From positions 186,001-250,000 of the forward strand of contig JODU01000008.1 in the NCBI GenBank assembly GCA_000720845.1: a DNA stretch of 64,000 bases, given 5' to 3'. This stretch comes from Kitasatospora aureofaciens. GTDB taxonomy: Bacteria; Actinomycetota; Actinomycetes; Streptomycetales; Streptomycetaceae. The position numbers and the translations under genes are program-made. The notes beneath the pieces are model-generated. The model saw nothing but the letters and a program-made list of their open reading frames with translations, was not told the origin of the DNA and made no database searches. Below, piece after piece: positions 16,795 through 24,469 of this stretch (position 1 is the stretch's first letter; the number at the start of each line of letters is the position of its first letter).

Positions 16795-18081
16795 TCATCC
16801 CTCCCGTGCCACCGCGCACACCGCGCGGGCGATGCGTGCCACGTCCGTGTCGCCCGTGACGTAGGGCGGCATGGTGTAGACCAGATCGCGGAACGGGCGC
16901 AGCCACACGCCCTCGCGCACCGCCGCCTCCGTCGCCGCCCGCATGTCGACGGCGTGGTCGAGCTGCACCACGCCGATCGCGCCGAGCACCCGTACGTCGC
17001 GCACACCGGGCAGCTCGGCGGCGGGCGCGAGCCCCTCGGCCAGGCCCGTCTCGATCCGCTTGACCTCCGCGCGCCAGTCCTGGCCGAGCAGCAGCCCGAT
17101 CGACGCGCACGCCACGGCCGCCGCCAGCGGATTGCCCATGAACGTGGGCCCGTGGGCCAGCACCGGCACCTCGCCCCGCGAGATGCCCTCGGCCACCCGC
17201 GCGGTGCACAGCGTGGCCGCCATCGTCAGATAACCGCCGGTCAGCGCCTTGCCCACACACATCACGTCCGGCGTCACCGCCGCGTGCTCCGCCGCGAACA
17301 AGGCGCCCGTGCGCCCGAACCCGGTGGCGATCTCGTCGAACACCAGCAGCACGCCCTGCGCGTCGCACGCCTCGCGCAGCACGCGCAGATAGGCGGGGGA
17401 GTGGAAGCGCATCCCGCCCGCGCCCTGCACCACCGGCTCGACGATCACCGCGGCCAGATCGTCGGCGTGCCGCTCGATCAGCGACCGCAGGTGGTCGGCG
17501 TACGCCTCCTCGTACTCCGACGGCGGGGCGTCCGCGAAGACCTGGCGCGGCAGGACGCCCGACCACAGCTCGTGCATTCCGCCCTCCGGGTCGCACACCG
17601 ACATGGGCTGCCAGGTGTCGCCGTGGTAGCCGCCGCGCCAGGTGAGCAGACGGCGCTTGCCGGGGCGGCCGAGCGAACGCCAGTACTGCAGACACATCTT
17701 CACGGCGACCTCGACCGACACCGACCCGGAGTCGGCGAGGAACACGTGCTCCAGGCCCTCGGGCGACATGTCGACAAGGAGCTTCGCCAGGCGCACGGCG
17801 GGCTCGTGGGTGAGCCCGCCGAACATGACGTGGCTCATCCGCCCCAACTGCTCGCGCGCGGCCTCGTTCAGCACCGGGTGGTTGTAGCCGTGGATCGCCG
17901 ACCACCAGGACGACATCCCGTCGACCAGCTCCCCGGAGCCGTCGGCCGGCCGCAGCCGGACCCCGCTCGCCGACTCCACGACGAGCGGGTCCTGCCGGCC
18001 GGGCATGGGCCCGTACGGGTGCCATACGTGCCGCCGGTCCAGCGCCAGCAGCTCGGCGACGTTCAACGCGGGCTCAGGCAT
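16795..18081 (-). CDS. bioA: adenosylmethionine-8-amino-7-oxononanoate aminotransferase
   Basis: 428 residues. HVWHPYGPM at the N-terminus and SSWWSAIHGYNHP are BioA-specific, and VGKALTGGYLT carries the PLP-binding Lys. LVFDEIATGFGRTG holds the Asp that contacts the PLP pyridine nitrogen. It transfers the amino group from S-adenosylmethionine to KAPA, giving diaminopelargonate. The start overlaps the end of bioB by 8 nt, so translation is coupled. Confidence 0.96.
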   Translation of the reverse strand: MPEPALNVAELLALDRRHVWHPYGPMPGRQDPLVVESASGVRLRPADGSGELVDGMSSWWSAIHGYNHPVLNEAAREQLGRMSHVMFGGLTHEPAVRLAKLLVDMSPEGLEHVFLADSGSVSVEVAVKMCLQYWRSLGRPGKRRLLTWRGGYHGDTWQPMSVCDPEGGMHELWSGVLPRQVFADAPPSEYEEAYADHLRSLIERHADDLAAVIVEPVVQGAGGMRFHSPAYLRVLREACDAQGVLLVFDEIATGFGRTGALFAAEHAAVTPDVMCVGKALTGGYLTMAATLCTARVAEGISRGEVPVLAHGPTFMGNPLAAAVACASIGLLLGQDWRAEVKRIETGLAEGLAPAAELPGVRDVRVLGAIGVVQLDHAVDMRAATEAAVREGVWLRPFRDLVYTMPPYVTGDTDVARIARAVCAVAREG

Positions 18082-19267
18082 TGGGCGCGAGGTCCGTCCC
18101 GGCGCCGCGGCGGCGCACCGCCACCAGGTCCGTGCGGGGCTCCTCGGCGGGGCGCGGCGTCGTCGGCGCGGCGGCGGCCGCGGGGGCGCACACCCCGCCG
18201 CCCGCGTGCGAGCCGCAGCCGCCGTCGCCCGCGTGCGAGCCGCAGCCGCCGCCCTGGGCGGCCGCGCGGTGCTCCGGCAGGGTGACCTCCCCGGCGCCCT
18301 CCACCTCGAAGCCGGCGTCCGCGATCATCTCCAGGTCGGCGTGGCCCGCCTGGCCCTCGCTGGTGAGGTAGTCGCCGAGGAAGATCGAGTTGGCCAGGTG
18401 CAGGGCGAGCGGCTGCATCGTGCGCAGGTGCACCTCGCGCCCGCCCGCGATGCGCACCTCGACGTCCGGGCAGACGAACCGCGTCATCGCCAGGATGCGC
18501 AGGCACCGCTGCGGCGTGAGGTGCCACTCCGTAGCCAGCGGCGTGCCCTCCATCGGGATCAGGAAGTTGACCGGCACCGAGTCCGGGTCCAGCTCGCGCA
18601 GCGAGAAGACCACGTCGACCAGGTCCTCGTCGCTCTCGCCCATGCCCGCGATGAGACCCGAGCAGGCGGACAGCCCGGCCGCGTGCGCCTTGTTCACCGT
18701 GTCCACCCGGTCGGCGTACGTGTGCGTGGTCGTGATGTCCCCGTACGTCGACTCGGAGGTGTTGAGGTTGTGGTTGTAGGCGTCGGCTCCGGCCTCCCGC
18801 AGGCGCTCCGCCTGGCCGTCCGAGAGCAGCCCCAGGCAGGCGCACACCTCGACCGACTCGTTCTGCTCCTTGATGGCCTTGATGGTGTCCGAGACCCGGT
18901 CCACGTCCCGGTCGGTCGGACCGCGTCCGCTGGCCACCAGGCACACCCGCTTGGCGCCCCCGGACACCCCCGCCGCGGCGGCCGCGGAGGCCTGGTCGGG
19001 CTTGAGCCAGGTGTACTTGAGGATCTCCGCCTTGGAGCCCAGTCGCTGCGAGCAGTAGGAGCAGTCCTCGGGGCACAGTCCCGACTTGAGGTTGACGAGG
19101 TAGTTGAGTTTCACCCGCCGGCCGAACCAGTGGCGGCGCACCTTTCCGGCCGCGGCCACCACGTCGAGCACGTCGTCGTCGGAAGTGGCGAGGACGGCGA
19201 GCGCCTCCTCGCGGGTCGGCGGCTCGCGCCGAAGCCCCTTGTCCACCAGCGTGTTCAGCAGGTCCAT
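18074..19267 (-). CDS. bioB: biotin synthase with Cys/His-rich C-terminal tail
   Basis: 397 residues, longer than the usual 320-350. The radical-SAM cluster motif is CPEDCSYC (Cys65, Cys69, Cys72). YNHNLNTSESTYGDI and the NFLIPMEGTPL region match BioB [2Fe-2S]-cluster and substrate segments. It inserts sulphur into dethiobiotin. The last 70 or so residues are an added low-complexity tail with two near-identical CGSHAGxGG units and further Cys and Ala/Pro stretches. The ATG at 19267 is the only start near the domain. It is the first gene of bioB-bioA-bioD and is divergent from bioF. Confidence 0.96.
   Translation of the reverse strand: MDLLNTLVDKGLRREPPTREEALAVLATSDDDVLDVVAAAGKVRRHWFGRRVKLNYLVNLKSGLCPEDCSYCSQRLGSKAEILKYTWLKPDQASAAAAAGVSGGAKRVCLVASGRGPTDRDVDRVSDTIKAIKEQNESVEVCACLGLLSDGQAERLREAGADAYNHNLNTSESTYGDITTTHTYADRVDTVNKAHAAGLSACSGLIAGMGESDEDLVDVVFSLRELDPDSVPVNFLIPMEGTPLATEWHLTPQRCLRILAMTRFVCPDVEVRIAGGREVHLRTMQPLALHLANSIFLGDYLTSEGQAGHADLEMIADAGFEVEGAGEVTLPEHRAAAQGGGCGSHAGDGGCGSHAGGGVCAPAAAAAPTTPRPAEEPRTDLVAVRRRGAGTDLAPNA
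18201..18251. repeat. 27-bp-period tandem repeat within bioB 3' end
   Basis: A 24-bp sequence starting CCCGCGTGCGAGCCGCAG occurs at 18201-18224 and again at 18228-18251. On the coding strand it encodes two copies of CGSHAG in frame, so the period is nine codons. Confidence 0.85.
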
Positions 19268-19417
19268 GAGAGCCGATCCTGTCCTGAGGGGCCGTTCGAG
19301 GCCAAGGAGACTTCGCACAACACTGACAGATCGACGTGTGGGTATTGCCACACCTCGCGGGGGTGTCCGGACCGCTAATGTCTGTTCATTGCCTACAAAA
19401 CCCCGGAGGACCGCCCC

Positions 19418-20545
19418 ATGGCGTTCGGCTGGATCGAGGAGCAGGACCGGGCGCGCCGCGAGGCCGGCCTCGTACGGGTGCTGCGCCCCCGTCCGGCGGC
19501 GTCGGAGCTGCTGGACCTGGCGAGCAACGACTACCTGGGACTGGCCCGGCACCCGGCGGTCGTCGAAGGGGCGGTCGCGGCCGCCCGGACCTGGGGCGGC
19601 GGCGCGACCGGCTCCCGGCTGGTGACCGGCACGACCACGCTGCACGCCGAACTCGAGCGCGAACTGGCCGAGTTCTGCGGATTCGAGGCCGCGCTCGTCT
19701 TCTCCTCCGGCTACGCGGCCAACCTCGCCGCGGTCACCGCGCTGGCCCCGCACGGCAGCCTCGTCGTCTCCGACGCGGGCAACCACGCCTCTCTGATCGA
19801 CGGTTGCCGGCTCGCTCGCGGCACCACCCAGGTCGTGGGGCACGCCGATCCGGACGCCGTGCGCAAGGCACTGGCGACGCACGACGGACCCGCCGTGGCC
19901 GTCTCCGACACGGTCTTCTCGGTCGACGGCGACGCCGCGCCGCTGGCCGCACTCGCCGACGCGTGCCGGGCGCACGGGGCCGGACTGGTCGTCGACGACG
20001 CCCACGGTCTCGGCGTCCTCGGCGACGGCGGCCGGGGCGCCCCGCAGGGCGCGGGCCTGGCGGGACGGGACGACGTCGTCGTGACCGTCACGCTGTCCAA
20101 GTCGCTCGGTGCCCAGGGAGGCGCCGTGCTGGGCCCCGCCCGGGTGATCGACCACCTGGTCAACGCGGCCCGTACGTTCATCTTCGACACGGGACTCGCC
20201 CCCGCCGCGGCGGGGGCGGCCCTGGCGGCGCTCAGGCTGCTCGGCCGTGAGCCGGAGCGTGCCGCGCGGGCCCGCGCCGTCGCGGCCGAACTGCACGCGC
20301 GCCTGACCGCCGCGGGTCTGGACGCGGTACGTCCGGACGCCGCGGTCGTCTCGGTGCGCGCATCCTCCCCGGAGGGGGCCGTGCGGTGGGCGGCCGACTG
20401 CCGGGCGGCCGGCCTGTCCGTGGGCTGCTTCCGCCCTCCTTCGGTGCCCGACGGCATCTCACGGCTCAGGCTGACCGCACGTGGGGACCTCTCCGGGGAA
20501 CAGATCGAACGCGCTGTACGGGTGATCGGCGACACGCGGCCATGA
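19418..20545 (+). CDS. bioF: 8-amino-7-oxononanoate synthase
   Basis: 375 residues of the alpha-oxoamine synthase family. The N-terminus has LDLASNDYLGLARHP and ATGSRLVTGTT; VVDDAHGLGVLG is the PLP contact, and TLSKSLGAQGG contains the Schiff-base Lys. It condenses pimeloyl-ACP (or -CoA) with L-alanine to form KAPA, the first committed biotin step here. It is divergent from bioB across 150 nt, which contains ACACC-N7-GGTGT (19350-19366, approximate) as a possible operator. No bioC or bioH was recognised in the window. Confidence 0.95.
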   Translation: MAFGWIEEQDRARREAGLVRVLRPRPAASELLDLASNDYLGLARHPAVVEGAVAAARTWGGGATGSRLVTGTTTLHAELERELAEFCGFEAALVFSSGYAANLAAVTALAPHGSLVVSDAGNHASLIDGCRLARGTTQVVGHADPDAVRKALATHDGPAVAVSDTVFSVDGDAAPLAALADACRAHGAGLVVDDAHGLGVLGDGGRGAPQGAGLAGRDDVVVTVTLSKSLGAQGGAVLGPARVIDHLVNAARTFIFDTGLAPAAAGAALAALRLLGREPERAARARAVAAELHARLTAAGLDAVRPDAAVVSVRASSPEGAVRWAADCRAAGLSVGCFRPPSVPDGISRLRLTARGDLSGEQIERAVRVIGDTRP

Positions 20546-20587
20546 GTCGGCGGGACACGGCCGTGCGCCGTCCGCAGTCCGGCGGGG

Positions 20588-20830
20588 TCAGTCGCGGTGG
20601 ACGCCGGCGGTGAACGCCGTCCAGCTCCCGGGGGAGAAGAGCAGGGCGGGTCCGGCCGGGTTCTTGGAGTCGCGCACGGCGAGCAGCCCGGCCCAGGGAC
20701 CGGCCGACGGACGGGCCGTCTCCACACAGTTGTTCGCGCCGGTGCTGTAACTGCTGCGCAGCCACCGCACACCGGTCATATCGGTGCTGACAGGGATGTT
20801 CCGGGGACGTTCGGACAGGGAGCCTGACAT
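20588..20830 (-). CDS. DUF397 protein
   Basis: 80 residues. VRWLRSSYSTGANNCVETA and VRDSKNPAGPALLFSPGSWTAF (quoted in part) are the diagnostic DUF397 blocks. These small proteins are nearly always encoded beside an HTH-DUF5753 regulator in Streptomyces and appear to modulate it, as in whiJ-type and bldB-related clusters. It starts 9 nt after the regulator stop on the same strand. Confidence 0.92.
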   Translation of the reverse strand: MSGSLSERPRNIPVSTDMTGVRWLRSSYSTGANNCVETARPSAGPWAGLLAVRDSKNPAGPALLFSPGSWTAFTAGVHRD

Positions 20831-20839
20831 GGTGCCTCC

Positions 20840-21700
20840 TTACGCGCCTGCCGCGGTCGCGGCGATGAAGTCCAACGAGTCCTCGGGCGAAAGGGCATGG
20901 ATCAGAAGGGCGTTGAAGGCCTCGGTATAGGCCTCTAGGTCTTCTTTCCGTTCGAGGTGCAAGCTACTCGTCAAGTGGTCGAGAACAACCACGTCCAGAT
21001 CAGAAGTGCTCGAAAAGGAGAAGATTACGAAAGGGCCGGTGACACCGATGTGCGCCCCGGCGGCAAACGGCAGGACCTGGAGGCGGACGTGCGGGAGCCG
21101 CGCGGCCTCGACCAGCCGGGCCAGTTGACGGGCCATCACCCCCGGACCGCCCACCTCCCGGCGCAGCACGGCCTCGTCCAGGACCGCGCTCAGCTCCAGG
21201 GGCGGCTCGCCGCGCAGCACGTCCTGGCGGGCCAGCCGGACCTCCACCAGCGTGTCCAGCCGTTCCGCCGGCATGCCGTCCACCGCGGCCCGCGTCACCG
21301 CGCGGGCGTACTCCGGTGTCTGGAGCAGGCCGGGCACCACCGTGGTCTCCAGTGTGCGCATCGCGCTGGCCTGCGACTCCAGGCTGATGAAGTCGCGGTA
21401 GGTCGGTGGCAGCACCCCGCGGTACGCGTGCCACCAGTGGTGGCGTCCCCCCGCGTCCTCGGAGCGCGCCAGCATCACCAGCAGTCCCCGCAGCTGCTCG
21501 TCGTCCACGCCGTAGACGTCCAGCAGTAACCGCACGTCGGCCGGTTTCACCCCGCTCGTCCCCGTCTCGATCCGGCTGACCTTCGACTGGTGCCAGCCCA
21601 CGAGCCGGGCCGCCTCGCCGCTGGTGATGCCCGCCGACGTGCGCAGGGCGCGCAGTTCCGCGCCCAGCTTGCGGCGGCGCACCACGGGACCGTGCTGCAT
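20840..21700 (-). CDS. XRE-family HTH regulator with DUF5753 domain (WhiJ-like)
   Basis: 286 residues. The N-terminal helix-turn-helix (about 8-65) reads LGAELRALRTSAGITSGEAA then GWHQSKVSRIETG. The rest is DUF5753, with FISLESQASAMRTLETTVVP (20 residues quoted) and a VLPFAAGAHIGVTGPF segment near the end. Codon 58 is the rare TTA (21527-21529, antisense), so expression should depend on the bldA leucyl-tRNA. It is flanked by DUF397 and a divergent RsbW-like kinase, the classic whiJ-type trio implicated in developmental timing. Confidence 0.92.
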   Translation of the reverse strand: MQHGPVVRRRKLGAELRALRTSAGITSGEAARLVGWHQSKVSRIETGTSGVKPADVRLLLDVYGVDDEQLRGLLVMLARSEDAGGRHHWWHAYRGVLPPTYRDFISLESQASAMRTLETTVVPGLLQTPEYARAVTRAAVDGMPAERLDTLVEVRLARQDVLRGEPPLELSAVLDEAVLRREVGGPGVMARQLARLVEAARLPHVRLQVLPFAAGAHIGVTGPFVIFSFSSTSDLDVVVLDHLTSSLHLERKEDLEAYTEAFNALLIHALSPEDSLDFIAATAAGA

Positions 21701-21773
21701 GGGCCAACTCCCTTACTCCTTGTGCGCCGCCCGAATACGCTCTGCCGTCGCAGAGTTCACCGCTTCGAGCGAC

Positions 21774-21789
21774 AGATATATGCATATCT
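21774..21789. promoter_or_regulatory. AT-rich palindrome between regulator and kinase genes
   Basis: AGATAT-ATGC-ATATCT contains the perfect 10-mer ATATGCATAT. It is the most AT-rich patch of the divergent 217-nt region between the DUF5753 regulator (start 21700) and the kinase (start 21918). It could be the binding site of that regulator or a -10 region. Confidence 0.4.
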
Positions 21790-21917
21790 TGGTGGATCGC
21801 CGCCCTTCACGGGTCCGGTGATGGCAGTCTGGCGACGAAGCACCAGTCCGGGACCGTACTCGAACCATCCCGCTCCGTGTCGGGCCTGCGGTCCCGTGAG
21901 AAAGGGACGACATCGCC

Positions 21918-22430
21918 ATGGCAGACCATCTGGAAGCATCCGTCACTCTGCCGAGCGATCCCGCCTCGGTGGCCGCCGCGCGGACCTATGCGGTCGGCAC
22001 CCTGGCGGAATGGGGGCTGCCGGGAGATGCCGACCTGGCCGAGACCGTGCGGCTCATCGTCTCCGAACTGGCGACCAACGCGGTCCAGCACACGTTCGGG
22101 CAGTCGCCCACCTTCACGGTGGACCTCGTTCTCGATCGCGACGAGCGGCTGCGTCTGGGTGTCACCGACAGCCATCCGCGCTTCCCCAAGCGGCTGCCCG
22201 CCGCCGTCCAGCAGGACAACGGGCGGGGCATGGTGATCATTCGCTGGCTGACCGCCGAGTGCGGCGGCAGGCTGAGGGTCCGGCCCACGCGCGAGGGCGG
22301 CAAGACCGTCTCCATCGAACTGCCCTGGACGCCCCCCGGCGGGCCGGCGGCACCCGCGGGAGTGACGGCGGGGCAGAACGCCGTCACTCCCGCGGGCGGG
22401 CTACTTGACCCGGCCGTACCAGACGCTTGA
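21918..22430 (+). CDS. RsbW-like ATP-binding protein (HATPase_c)
   Basis: 170 residues. VSELATNAVQHTFG is the N box and NGRGMVIIRWLT is the G-box region of the GHKL serine-kinase/anti-sigma family, with no sensor domain. Such proteins accompany HTH-DUF5753/DUF397 pairs in Streptomyces. The ATG at 21918 is preceded by AAAGGGA. The last 25 or so residues (from about GGPAAPAG to the end) are encoded by a perfect hairpin and by antisense sequence of the convergent NlpC/P60 gene, so the C-terminal tail is probably unconstrained. Confidence 0.88.
   Translation: MADHLEASVTLPSDPASVAAARTYAVGTLAEWGLPGDADLAETVRLIVSELATNAVQHTFGQSPTFTVDLVLDRDERLRLGVTDSHPRFPKRLPAAVQQDNGRGMVIIRWLTAECGGRLRVRPTREGGKTVSIELPWTPPGGPAAPAGVTAGQNAVTPAGGLLDPAVPDA
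22353..22396. terminator. perfect 18-bp hairpin, terminator between convergent genes
   Basis: Left arm 22353-22370 (CCCGCGGGAGTGACGGCG) and right arm 22379-22396 are exact complements, with the 8-nt loop GGGCAGAA. It begins 5 nt beyond the NlpC/P60 stop on the minus strand, the right place for its terminator. On the plus strand it lies inside the last 26 codons of the kinase gene. Confidence 0.8.
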
Positions 22431-22874
22431 GGTCCAGATCTTCTGCAGCCGCACCACGTCCCCGGTCTTCGGAGCGTGCCAGAGCCTGCCCTTCCCGGCG
22501 TAGATGCCTACGTGGTAGACGCTCCGGCCGGAGTGGAAGAACACGAGGTCGCCGACCTTGCGGCTGTGGGCCGAGATGTGGCGGGTCTTGTTGTACTGCT
22601 GCGCCGCGGTGCGCGGGAGCTTCTTGCCGGCCTTCTTGAACGAGTACAGCGTCAGGCCGGAACAGTCGAACCGGTGGGGGCCGGTGGCGCCCCAGCGGTA
22701 CGGGGATCCTTTCTTGGAAGCCGCGATGGTGAGGGCTTTCGTCGCATGGCTCGCCGCGGCCGCCTCGGAGGCGACACCGGGGACCACGACGGAGCCGCCC
22801 ACGGCGGCGAGGGTGAGGGCCGAGGCCGTACCGGCACGAGCCATCAGGGACGGGACACGATTGAGCGCGGACAT
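22401..22874 (-). CDS. secreted NlpC/P60-family peptidoglycan endopeptidase
   Basis: 157 residues from the ATG at 22874, with AAGGG 7 nt upstream. A signal peptide (about residues 1-38, hydrophobic ALTLAAVGGSVVVPG ending in ASEAAAA) precedes a single NlpC/P60 domain. The catalytic Cys is in HRFDCSGLTLYSF, the His in VYHVGIYAGKG and the third polar residue is the His in WHAP. It cleaves peptide stems of peptidoglycan, probably during growth or spore germination. Its long leader contains a c-di-AMP riboswitch, which fits the wider Streptomyces pattern of c-di-AMP control of cell-wall hydrolases such as RpfA. Confidence 0.95.
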   Translation of the reverse strand: MSALNRVPSLMARAGTASALTLAAVGGSVVVPGVASEAAAASHATKALTIAASKKGSPYRWGATGPHRFDCSGLTLYSFKKAGKKLPRTAAQQYNKTRHISAHSRKVGDLVFFHSGRSVYHVGIYAGKGRLWHAPKTGDVVRLQKIWTSSVWYGRVK

Positions 22875-22888
22875 GCGCAACCCTTCGT

Positions 22889-23046
22889 CAGCCGCCTGTG
22901 AAGGATGACCTGTCGGATTCGGGCTGGCGAAGTTGCCCGGCCGCAGCGTGCGGCTTCACCCCAAGGACCGCTCGGTTTGGCACCTCTCACGGAGGCGGCC
23001 GTCCCGGCGACCCGTCGTGCTCGGGTCCTCCACTCCTGCCGATCCA
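22889..23046 (-). ncRNA. c-di-AMP (ydaO/yuaA) riboswitch
   Basis: Read on the minus strand, the leader carries the conserved blocks in order: GGCAGGAGTGGAGGACCCG, GGTCGCCGGGACGGC, GGTGAAGCCGC, GGGCAACTTCGCCAGCCCG and AATCCGACAGGTCATCC. The element ends about 15 nt before the ATG of the NlpC/P60 gene. These are the pseudo-twofold ydaO aptamer elements seen upstream of Streptomyces rpf and cell-wall hydrolase genes. High c-di-AMP is expected to turn expression off. Confidence 0.93.
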
Positions 23047-23404
23047 CTTCCTGTCGACCTGGCGTCCGGACGGCGGCAGGACTCGGCGTCCGCCCGGACC
23101 GCCCCGCCGCTGCGGCGGGGGCTTGTCGTCAGTCACGGATCTTGTCCCGCCCACGGGGAAAATCCCAACGGAACGCGTCCTTTGTGTTGTTACGTCCCAC
23201 TCGCCCGTTCGGGTCGCCACCCCGTGTTCGAAGTGCCGCCGAGCGCGGTGACGGGCCCGGGACCAGCGGCGGAGCGGGAGTTCGCACCCGCGGGGCGCGG
23301 GGCGCCGCAACTTCGACCGGTCACGAAACGGAGGTGTCCCTACGCCGAAAGGGGGTACGCCGTTTGGTCCGTTTCGGCCAGGCGTCGGGCCGGCCCCGAC
23401 CCCC
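23047..23404 (-). other. promoter-side leader region without genes
   Basis: This 358-nt gap, together with the riboswitch, forms the only gene-free stretch over 300 nt. It contains CCCCGCC-GCTGC-GGCGGGG (23102-23120), a GC hairpin upstream of the aptamer, and an AT-richer patch on the minus strand, CGTAACAACACAAAGG (about 23178-23193), likely near the promoter. No coding pattern was seen. Confidence 0.5.
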
Positions 23405-23713
23405 TCAACTCCCGGAGTGCGGCGGAAGGCCGACCCGCGCGGTCCGGCGCTCGCCGTCCAGCACCCGCAGCGCCCGGGCCAGGGTCGCGGCGTGCAGCTC
23501 CGTCTCGCCGCGCCGGTGCATCAGCGCCAGCGCGTCACGCAGCGCCGCCGCCTTGCCGACCAGCGCCTGGGCGGCCCGCAGGCCGCCGTAGGTGTCGCCG
23601 ACGCGCCCGGGGTTGATGCGCCCGAGCAGGTCGACGACGTCCAGATAGCGGTCGATGACCTCGGCCTCGGCGCGGGTCAGGGCGGGCAGCGGGGGCAACT
23701 CGGGTGGCAGCAC
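23405..23713 (-). CDS. conserved hypothetical protein downstream of clpP paralogue
   Basis: 102 residues, GTG start 7 nt after the ClpP-like stop, so the two are cotranscribed. It is helical and charged (LTRAEAEVIDRYLDVVDLLG; ALVGKAAALRDALALMHRRG), with no membrane segment and a Pro-rich N-terminus. I recognise no domain. The tight linkage suggests a role with the ClpP paralogue, as adaptor, substrate or regulator, but nothing in the sequence proves it. Confidence 0.7.
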   Translation of the reverse strand: MLPPELPPLPALTRAEAEVIDRYLDVVDLLGRINPGRVGDTYGGLRAAQALVGKAAALRDALALMHRRGETELHAATLARALRVLDGERRTARVGLPPHSGS

Positions 23714-23720
23714 GGGCGGA

Positions 23721-24356
23721 TCACCTCGCGCCGGGCGAGGCGGGCGGGGTCCTGCGGCCGGGCACGATCCGGTCCACCAGGCCGTACTCCAGCGCCTGCC
23801 GGGCGTCGAGGACCGTCTCCCGCTCGATGTCCGCGTGCACCTGCTCGCGACCGCGGCCCGTGTGCCGTACGAGGATCTCCTCCAGGAGGGCGCGGACGCG
23901 GACCAGTTCGCCGGCGTGGACGGCCAGGTCGCTCGCCTGCCCCTCCACCGGTTCGGTGAGCGCCGGCTGGTGGATCACCACCCGGGCGCCCGGCAGGACC
24001 GCGCGCTTGCCGGGGGTGCCCGCCGCGAGCAGCACCGCGGCGGACGAACCGGCCTGCCCGAGGCAGGTCGTCGCCACGTCGCAGGCGACGTAGCGCATCG
24101 TGTCGTAGATCGCCGTCATGGCGGTGAAGGAGCCGCCGGGCGAGTTGACGTAGAGCTCGATGTCCCGGTCCGGTGCCTGGTGCTCCAGGTACATGAACTG
24201 TGCCGTCACGTCGTTCGCGGAGGTCTCGTCGATCGGTGTCCCGAGGAAGACGATCCGCTCCTGGAGCAGCTTGGAGTACGGGTCCGACGTCCGGGCCCCG
24301 GAACTCGTGCGTTCGGTGAACTCGGGCAGGACACGGCGGGCGGACGGTCGGATCAT
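23721..24356 (-). CDS. ClpP-family serine protease subunit (paralogue)
   Basis: 211 residues from the ATG at 24356. DIELYVNSPGGSFTAMTAIYD is the ClpP core (residues quoted in part), the nucleophile Ser is in GQAGSSAAVLLAAG and the His in VVIHQP. At the catalytic Asp position (TERDRF in E. coli ClpP) the sequence reads IERETV, placing Glu there. The handle region DPYSKLLQERIVFLG is intact. It would assemble into a barrel with a Clp ATPase or another ClpP. It is divergent from an orphan Phd/YefM gene with a shared palindrome, and it is not the main clpP1P2 pair because no clpX adjoins. Confidence 0.9.
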   Translation of the reverse strand: MIRPSARRVLPEFTERTSSGARTSDPYSKLLQERIVFLGTPIDETSANDVTAQFMYLEHQAPDRDIELYVNSPGGSFTAMTAIYDTMRYVACDVATTCLGQAGSSAAVLLAAGTPGKRAVLPGARVVIHQPALTEPVEGQASDLAVHAGELVRVRALLEEILVRHTGRGREQVHADIERETVLDARQALEYGLVDRIVPGRRTPPASPGAR

Positions 24357-24411
24357 GACGAACCCCTCCTCGTGGCAAAAAACCGTCTTCGGCGGCACTG
24401 GCTCTGTTGAA

Positions 24412-24430
24412 AATGTACAGGACGTACATT
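24412..24430. promoter_or_regulatory. AATGTAC-N5-GTACATT operator-like palindrome
   Basis: A perfect 7+5+7 inverted repeat lies between the divergent ClpP paralogue (start 24356) and Phd/YefM gene (start 24470). Its half-site resembles the TGTACA core bound by YefM-type antitoxins in E. coli, so autoregulation by the adjacent protein is plausible. Confidence 0.6.
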
Positions 24431-24469
24431 CCCCGGGAGTGGATTCCGGCGAAACCGTAAGCTGGGGTC

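Noticed and set aside
18074..20296. 740-residue BioB fusion
   Set aside because: The N-terminal 343 residues are antisense to bioF and non-conserved; BioB begins at the ATG at 19267.
22905..23616. Two overlapping plus-strand frames opposite the riboswitch
   Set aside because: They lie over the c-di-AMP riboswitch and leader, lack ribosome-binding sites and have random high-GC composition.
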